Positions 61,289 to 64,000 of a DNA stretch of 64,000 bases are shown here, one piece after another. Origin of the DNA: Syntrophaceae bacterium (GTDB lineage: Bacteria > Desulfobacterota > Syntrophia > Syntrophales > UBA2192); assembly GCA_013177795.1 (NCBI GenBank), contig JABLXY010000002.1, forward strand, positions 1 to 64,000. The letters run 5' to 3'. Each line of letters starts with the position of its first letter. Position 1 is the first letter of the stretch. The translations under genes and the position numbers were made by a program. The notes under the pieces were generated by a model, which did not search any database, was not told the origin of the DNA, and saw only the letters and a program-made list of their open reading frames with translations.

Positions 61289-63250
61289 ATGACGGGAACC
61301 CCCAGAATCCTGGTTGTGGACGACGAGATCCGGATGTGCGAGAGCGTCCGGATCCTGCTCGGGGAGCGCAACTACCGCATCGAGACATGCCCTTCGGCGC
61401 GGGACGCCGTGGCCTGGCTGGAGACCAACCGCTGCGACCTCATGCTCCTCGATCTCATGATGCCGGAGATGGACGGGTTCGATCTGCTGGATTTCGTCAA
61501 GGACCGGTATCCCGACGTGACGGTCATCATGATGACGGGCCACGCCTCCATCGAGTCGGCCGTGGAGGCCCTGAAGCGGGGCGCCTACGACTATCTCGGC
61601 AAGCCCTTCGAGCACGACGAGCTCGTCAGGCGCGTGGAGAACGCCCTCGACCAGAAGCGGCTGAGGGCCGAGCGGGACATCTTCCGGAACCATCTCGCGG
61701 CCACCGAGGAACGGTACCGCCATCTCGTGCAGCACTCGCCCGACATCATCTTCACGCTCGGGGAGAAGGGTGAGTTCCTCTTCGTCAACGACACCGTCGA
61801 GAGCCTCCTGGGTTACGAGACCGCCTCGCTGCGGGGAAAGGCGTTCTCCACCATCGTCTTCGAGGAGGATGTTGAAAAGGTCCGGGCCTTCTTCGAGGCC
61901 GCGGCCAAGGGGAGGCCCCTGTCGGACTGCATGGAGGTGCGGCTGCGCTGCCGGACGAAACCCGCGACCGGCGACGGCATCTCCGTCGTGGAGCTGCGCG
62001 CCGCCGCCATGGAGGAGTTCTCCGAGGAGAGCGGGGGCAAGATCCGCGGCATCTACGGCATTGCCCGGGACATCACGGAGCGCAAGCGCGCCGAGGAGGA
62101 GAAGAAGCTCCTCGAGGCCCAGCTGCGCCAGGCCCAGAAGATGGAAGCCATCGGCACCCTGGCCGGCGGGATCGCCCACGACTTCAACAACCTCCTGATG
62201 GCCATCCAGGGGAACGCCTCGCTGATGCTCTTCGACCTGAGCCCGAAGCACGAGCACTACGAGCGGCTGCGCAACATCGAGAAACTCGTCGACAGCGGCT
62301 CCCGCCTCACGGCCCAGCTGCTGGGCTATGCCCGCAAGGGCCGCTACGAGGTGAGACCCATCAATCTCAACCAGACCGTGCAGGACGCCTGCGAGACCTT
62401 CAGCCGGACGAGGAAGGAAATCCGGGTCCAGCTCCATCTCGACAGGACCCTTGCCCCCATCGAGGCCGACACCGGGCAGATCGAGCAGGTGCTGATGAAC
62501 CTGCTCGTCAACGCCGCCGACGCGATGCGGGGCGGCGGCACGATCACCATCCGGACGGCGAACACGACCCACGAGCAGATGAAGGGCAAGCTCTACAACC
62601 CGAAACCCGGCAAGTATGTCCTGCTGTCGGTCAGCGACACGGGCGTCGGGATGGACGAGAAGACCAAGGAACGGATCTTCGAGCCCTTCTTCACGACCAA
62701 GGAAATGGGCCGCGGGACGGGCCTTGGGCTTGCGTCGACCTACGGGATCATCAAGGGCCACGGGGGGTTCATCGACGTGGAGTCCGAGCCCGGCCGGGGC
62801 GCGACCTTCTCCATCTACCTGCCGGCCTCGTCCAAGAAAATCTCCCAGCCCCAGCGAGGCCAGGAGGGGATCGTCCGGGGCCATGGGACGGTGCTCCTCG
62901 TCGACGACGAGGACATGGTGCTCGAGATCGGCAGGGCCCTTCTCGAAACCATGGGCTACCAGGTCCTGACCGCCAGGGACGGCGAGGAGGCGATCAGGCT
63001 CTACGAGAGACAGGGCAGCTCGATCGACCTCGTCCTGCTGGACGTGGTGATGCCGGGCCTGGGCGGCGGTGAGGTGTTCGACCGCCTCAAGAGCATGAAC
63101 CCCGACATGAAGTGCCTGCTGCTCTCGGGGTACAGCATCGACGGCGAGGCCACGGAGATCATCCAGCGGGGCTGCGACGGGTTCATCCAGAAGCCCTTCA
63201 AGCTGCGGGACCTCTCGAAAAGCATCCGTGAAATCCTGCACCATCCCTGA
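61289..63250 (+). CDS. REC-PAS-HisKA-HATPase-REC hybrid histidine kinase
   Basis: 653 residues from ATG 61289. Receiver 1 with Asp55 ([13 protein letters not shown]), PAS about 145-270 ([20 protein letters not shown]), HisKA with His near 297 ([17 protein letters not shown]), HATPase ([24 protein letters not shown]), and receiver 2 ([16 protein letters not shown], Asp near 587). Receiver 1 may take phosphate from the HDOD kinase. No output domain, so the chain ends at another protein. Confidence 0.93.
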   Translation: MTGTPRILVVDDEIRMCESVRILLGERNYRIETCPSARDAVAWLETNRCDLMLLDLMMPEMDGFDLLDFVKDRYPDVTVIMMTGHASIESAVEALKRGAYDYLGKPFEHDELVRRVENALDQKRLRAERDIFRNHLAATEERYRHLVQHSPDIIFTLGEKGEFLFVNDTVESLLGYETASLRGKAFSTIVFEEDVEKVRAFFEAAAKGRPLSDCMEVRLRCRTKPATGDGISVVELRAAAMEEFSEESGGKIRGIYGIARDITERKRAEEEKKLLEAQLRQAQKMEAIGTLAGGIAHDFNNLLMAIQGNASLMLFDLSPKHEHYERLRNIEKLVDSGSRLTAQLLGYARKGRYEVRPINLNQTVQDACETFSRTRKEIRVQLHLDRTLAPIEADTGQIEQVLMNLLVNAADAMRGGGTITIRTANTTHEQMKGKLYNPKPGKYVLLSVSDTGVGMDEKTKERIFEPFFTTKEMGRGTGLGLASTYGIIKGHGGFIDVESEPGRGATFSIYLPASSKKISQPQRGQEGIVRGHGTVLLVDDEDMVLEIGRALLETMGYQVLTARDGEEAIRLYERQGSSIDLVLLDVVMPGLGGGEVFDRLKSMNPDMKCLLLSGYSIDGEATEIIQRGCDGFIQKPFKLRDLSKSIREILHHP

Positions 63251-63414
63251 AGAGACGGGCAGCAGGCCAGAGGCGGCGGGGAACAGGGACCGGTTGAGGA
63301 CCCTGAAAGCCTCGCCTGCCGCCTGATACCTGACACCTTTTCTTTTCCCCCGAAATGTACTATGCATGCTGAGGCGATGCCCCGCCGTCCGCGCGGGGCG
63401 ATACCGGCGCCCGG

Positions 63415-64000
63415 ATGTGCCCTGTGGCAGAGGACGGACTGAGCGGGAAAATCGAGAAGCTGGCCGAGCTGATCACCGGCGCGAGGCGGGTCGTGGTCTT
63501 TACCGGGGCCGGGGTGAGCACCGAATCGGGCATCCCCGATTTCCGCAGCCCCGGCGGGATCTGGTCCCGGTTCGACCCCGAGGAATTCACCATCTACCGG
63601 TTCCTCGCGAGCGCCGAGACGCGCCTCAAGCAGTGGCGGCTGCTGATCGAGAGCGGACTCATCGCCAACGCGCAGCCCAACGGGGCCCACCTCGCCGTGG
63701 CCGAGCTGGAGAGGCTCGGGAAGCTCGACTGCGTCATCACGCAGAACATCGACAACCTCCACCAGAAGGCGGGCAGCGCGCCCGAACGGGTCTACGAGCT
63801 CCACGGCACCATGAACCATGCGCGCTGCCTGGGCTGCCAGCGGCGCTTCGCCATGGCGGATCTGCTTTCCCGCGTCCGGCTCGAGGACGCGGCGCCCCTG
63901 TGCCCCGACTGCGACGGCATCCTCAAGCCCGACGTGATCTTTTTCGGGGAGCAGCTGCCTGCCGAGGCGCTCCGGAAGGCCGTCGAGCACTCCCGCCGCT
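63415..64000 (+). CDS. Sirtuin (Sir2) NAD-dependent deacylase, cut by window end
   Basis: ATG 63415 (or GTG 63424) opens a frame running off the window; 195 residues are present. Sirtuin motifs: VVFTGAGVSTESGIPDFR, TQNIDNLHQKAG, catalytic His in YELHGTMNH, and the zinc Cys pairs CLGC and CPDC, then KPDVIFFGEQLP. It removes acyl groups from lysines with NAD. It lies about 160 bp after the hybrid kinase. Confidence 0.93.
   Translation, partial: MCPVAEDGLSGKIEKLAELITGARRVVVFTGAGVSTESGIPDFRSPGGIWSRFDPEEFTIYRFLASAETRLKQWRLLIESGLIANAQPNGAHLAVAELERLGKLDCVITQNIDNLHQKAGSAPERVYELHGTMNHARCLGCQRRFAMADLLSRVRLEDAAPLCPDCDGILKPDVIFFGEQLPAEALRKAVEHSRR

Overview
The window is visibly GC-rich and densely coded. 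The gene content points to an anaerobic or microaerophilic member of the Desulfobacterota (the former Deltaproteobacteria, perhaps Syntrophia-like). The markers are an MSHA-type pilus cluster with its own sigma54 activator, a CFI-box domain, a MEMO-family protein, a BKACE-family enzyme, rubrerythrin-like ferritins and dispersed hairpin repeats. This assignment is inferred from gene families seen by eye, not from a database search.

Region 1 (1-14166). Two copies of one IS1182-type insertion sequence in the same orientation flank about 12.3 kb. Copy 1 is cut by the window start (1-127) and copy 2 is complete (12451-14166). Between them lie a hotdog thioesterase, a TPR-PDZ protein, a secreted protein of six Ig-like repeats, a glycine-zipper lipoprotein, a three-gene ferric-type ABC importer, an exported HD-like protein, a PXPV-repeat protein and an azlC-azlD-EamA exporter operon. 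Copy 2 sits 47 bp upstream of azlC, inside a palindromic element.

Region 2 (14230-19319). Exonuclease III, a YbaK-type deacylase coupled to a membrane protein, three consecutive small heat-shock proteins, a ribonuclease Z-like hydrolase and a YjbQ protein.

Region 3 (19320-47979) is the core of the window, a type IV (MSHA-like) pilus system. Assembly operon: PilM-PilN fusion, PilO, PilP, MshL-type secretin, ExeA-like ATPase, extension ATPase, platform protein and a membrane-anchored sigma54 activator. Two tandem prepilins follow. A convergent six-gene glycan operon holds two GT2 enzymes, a WecB-like epimerase, a methyltransferase, an LPG-synthase-like membrane protein and a TMTC-like GT-C/TPR protein. 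Next come an ECF sigma factor with a probable membrane anti-sigma, two minor pseudopilins, and a 1232-residue protein joining a PilW-like pilin, a CFI-box domain, a second PilX-like pilin start and a large adhesin-like region. Two tandem PilT-like ATPases with matching C-terminal tails close the locus. Sigma54-type (GG-N10-GC) sequences precede pilMN, the first prepilin and one pilT gene, consistent with the resident activator controlling the set.

Region 4 (48141-64000). A ferritin-like protein; a long gene-free stretch; a Zra-like module (LTxxQ periplasmic protein, sensor kinase, NtrC-type regulator); a BKACE enzyme and a class III aminotransferase separated by a 120-bp nested-hairpin element; a second ferritin-like protein; a MEMO protein with a PqqD-like N-terminus; a DUF2784 protein; an exported PCMT; an HDOD-GAF histidine kinase followed by a REC-PAS-kinase-REC hybrid; and a sirtuin cut by the window end.
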